Shown here piece by piece: positions 5,674-6,317 of a stretch of 6,317 bases of DNA. The stretch's first letter is position 1; each line of letters starts with the position of its first letter. Source of the DNA: Desulfobacteraceae bacterium (lineage in GTDB: Bacteria > Desulfobacterota > DSM-4660 > Desulfatiglandales > B25-G16). Both the position numbers and the translations under genes were made by a program. Where the stretch lies: the NCBI GenBank assembly GCA_030669265.1, contig DAOVDY010000046.1, positions 1 through 6,317 on the forward strand. Direction: 5' to 3'. The notes below the pieces were generated by a model, which searched no databases, was not told the origin of the DNA, and saw only the letters and a list, made by a program, of their open reading frames with translations.

Positions 5674-6317
5674 ATGATTGCGAAAACAATACTCATCCTT
5701 GTAATGGCAGAGGAAAAGTGGGAGGAAGCTGATTTCTTGCGCCGGCAGATAGAATCGCACAGACAAAAAGCAAAGATTTTGGATATGGGTTTACTGGGAG
5801 AATCCCAGGGACCCTGTGATATTACCCGCGAAGAGGTTATTCTGGCCAGCGGGAAGAGCCCTGAGGAGGTAGCACTCATATCTGACAGGGGGAAACGAAT
5901 GCCGGTCATGGTGGATGGAGCCAGGCAAAAAGTTCTGGATCTCTATTCCCATGGGGAGCTTTCCGGTATAATAAGCGTGGGCGGCACCACCGGCACGCGA
6001 ATGGGCTCGAGCATTATGAAATCCCTCCCCTTTGGAATCCCAAAGTTTGCTGTCTCCAGCACAGCAGCGCTTCCAGGACTTGCTTCAAGATATATTGGCA
6101 CAGCAGACATAACACTGATGCACTCGGTAGTGGAGATTGCAGGGCTTAACGACCTGATGAGAAATGTTCTGGCCAGGGCTGCCGGTGCCATTTGTGGAAT
6201 GGCAGAAGGTTCGTCTAGTATTCCAGTATCTTTTCCCTCTGAAGGTGAAAAACCGTTAATAGCAATGACACATTTTGGGCCCTGTGAGGAGTGTGCAGTA
6301 AATATTAGAAAAAAGCT
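5674..6317 (+). CDS. Tm-1-like / UPF0261 family protein, copy 2 (3' end outside window)
   Basis: The frame is open from ATG 5674 to the window edge, giving 214 codons, about half the usual family length. SVGGTTGT (101-108), SSIMKSLPFGIPK (112-124), IGTADITLMHSVVEIAGLN (141-159) and LARAAGAICGM (166-176) align directly with the corresponding segments of copy 1, so the two are paralogs. Differences are clear. The N-terminal TLDSKGEE of copy 1 is LVMAEEKWEEAD here, the loop after VSS is two residues longer, and the visible end, MTHFGPCEEC, carries a CxxC not found in copy 1. The start lies 5 nt after the ligase stop codon. The nearest Shine-Dalgarno-like AAGG (5655-5658) is 15 nt away inside the ligase gene, so translation is probably coupled to the ligase. 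The ATG at 5704 would remove the first beta strand and is less likely. Codon third positions look more GC-rich than in copy 1, against a recent duplication. Confidence 0.87.
   Translation, partial: MIAKTILILVMAEEKWEEADFLRRQIESHRQKAKILDMGLLGESQGPCDITREEVILASGKSPEEVALISDRGKRMPVMVDGARQKVLDLYSHGELSGIISVGGTTGTRMGSSIMKSLPFGIPKFAVSSTAALPGLASRYIGTADITLMHSVVEIAGLNDLMRNVLARAAGAICGMAEGSSSIPVSFPSEGEKPLIAMTHFGPCEECAVNIRKK

Noticed and set aside
1..6317. tRNA, rRNA, CRISPR array, insertion sequence or phage genes
   Set aside because: No cloverleaf-like pattern, regularly spaced repeats, transposase motifs or phage-type proteins were seen on either strand.

Overview
The window is about 6.3 kb. All supported genes lie on the + strand, and both ends are cut. 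The composition is moderately AT-leaning. It combines a UbiD-family decarboxylase, an acyl-adenylate/CoA ligase and an orphan receiver protein with a Trp-rich tail. That gene mix suggests an anaerobic, aromatic- or organic-acid-degrading bacterium, possibly of the Desulfobacterota (former Deltaproteobacteria). This is an inference from gene content; there is no rRNA or other phylogenetic marker here.

Layout. Bases 1-219 are an open, strongly hydrophobic reading frame that looks like the C-terminal end of a membrane transporter. Bases 220-505 hold no gene but contain three hairpin-forming palindromes. A complete UbiD-family decarboxylase (506-1906) follows, with its R-E-E catalytic triad visible. 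After a 141-nt gap comes a small response regulator (2048-2587) with an intact receiver domain and an unusual C-terminal tail instead of a DNA-binding domain. A 184-nt AT-rich gap with an inverted repeat and a possible promoter leads into three closely packed genes. These are a Tm-1-like/UPF0261 protein (2772-3962), an ANL-superfamily acyl/aryl-AMP (CoA) ligase (4007-5668) and a second, divergent Tm-1-like protein (5674 to beyond the window end).

How the genes may work together. The last three genes are spaced 44 and 5 nt apart and are probably co-transcribed. The ligase would activate a carboxylic acid as acyl-adenylate and then thioester. The UbiD enzyme would add or remove a carboxyl group on an aromatic or unsaturated acid, using prenylated FMN. 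The two UPF0261 proteins belong to a family with a nucleotide-binding fold whose bacterial reaction is, to my knowledge, not established. Two different UPF0261 paralogs flanking a ligase, next to a UbiD enzyme, is the most interesting feature. It may be an undescribed carboxylate-processing module, but the substrate cannot be read from the sequence.
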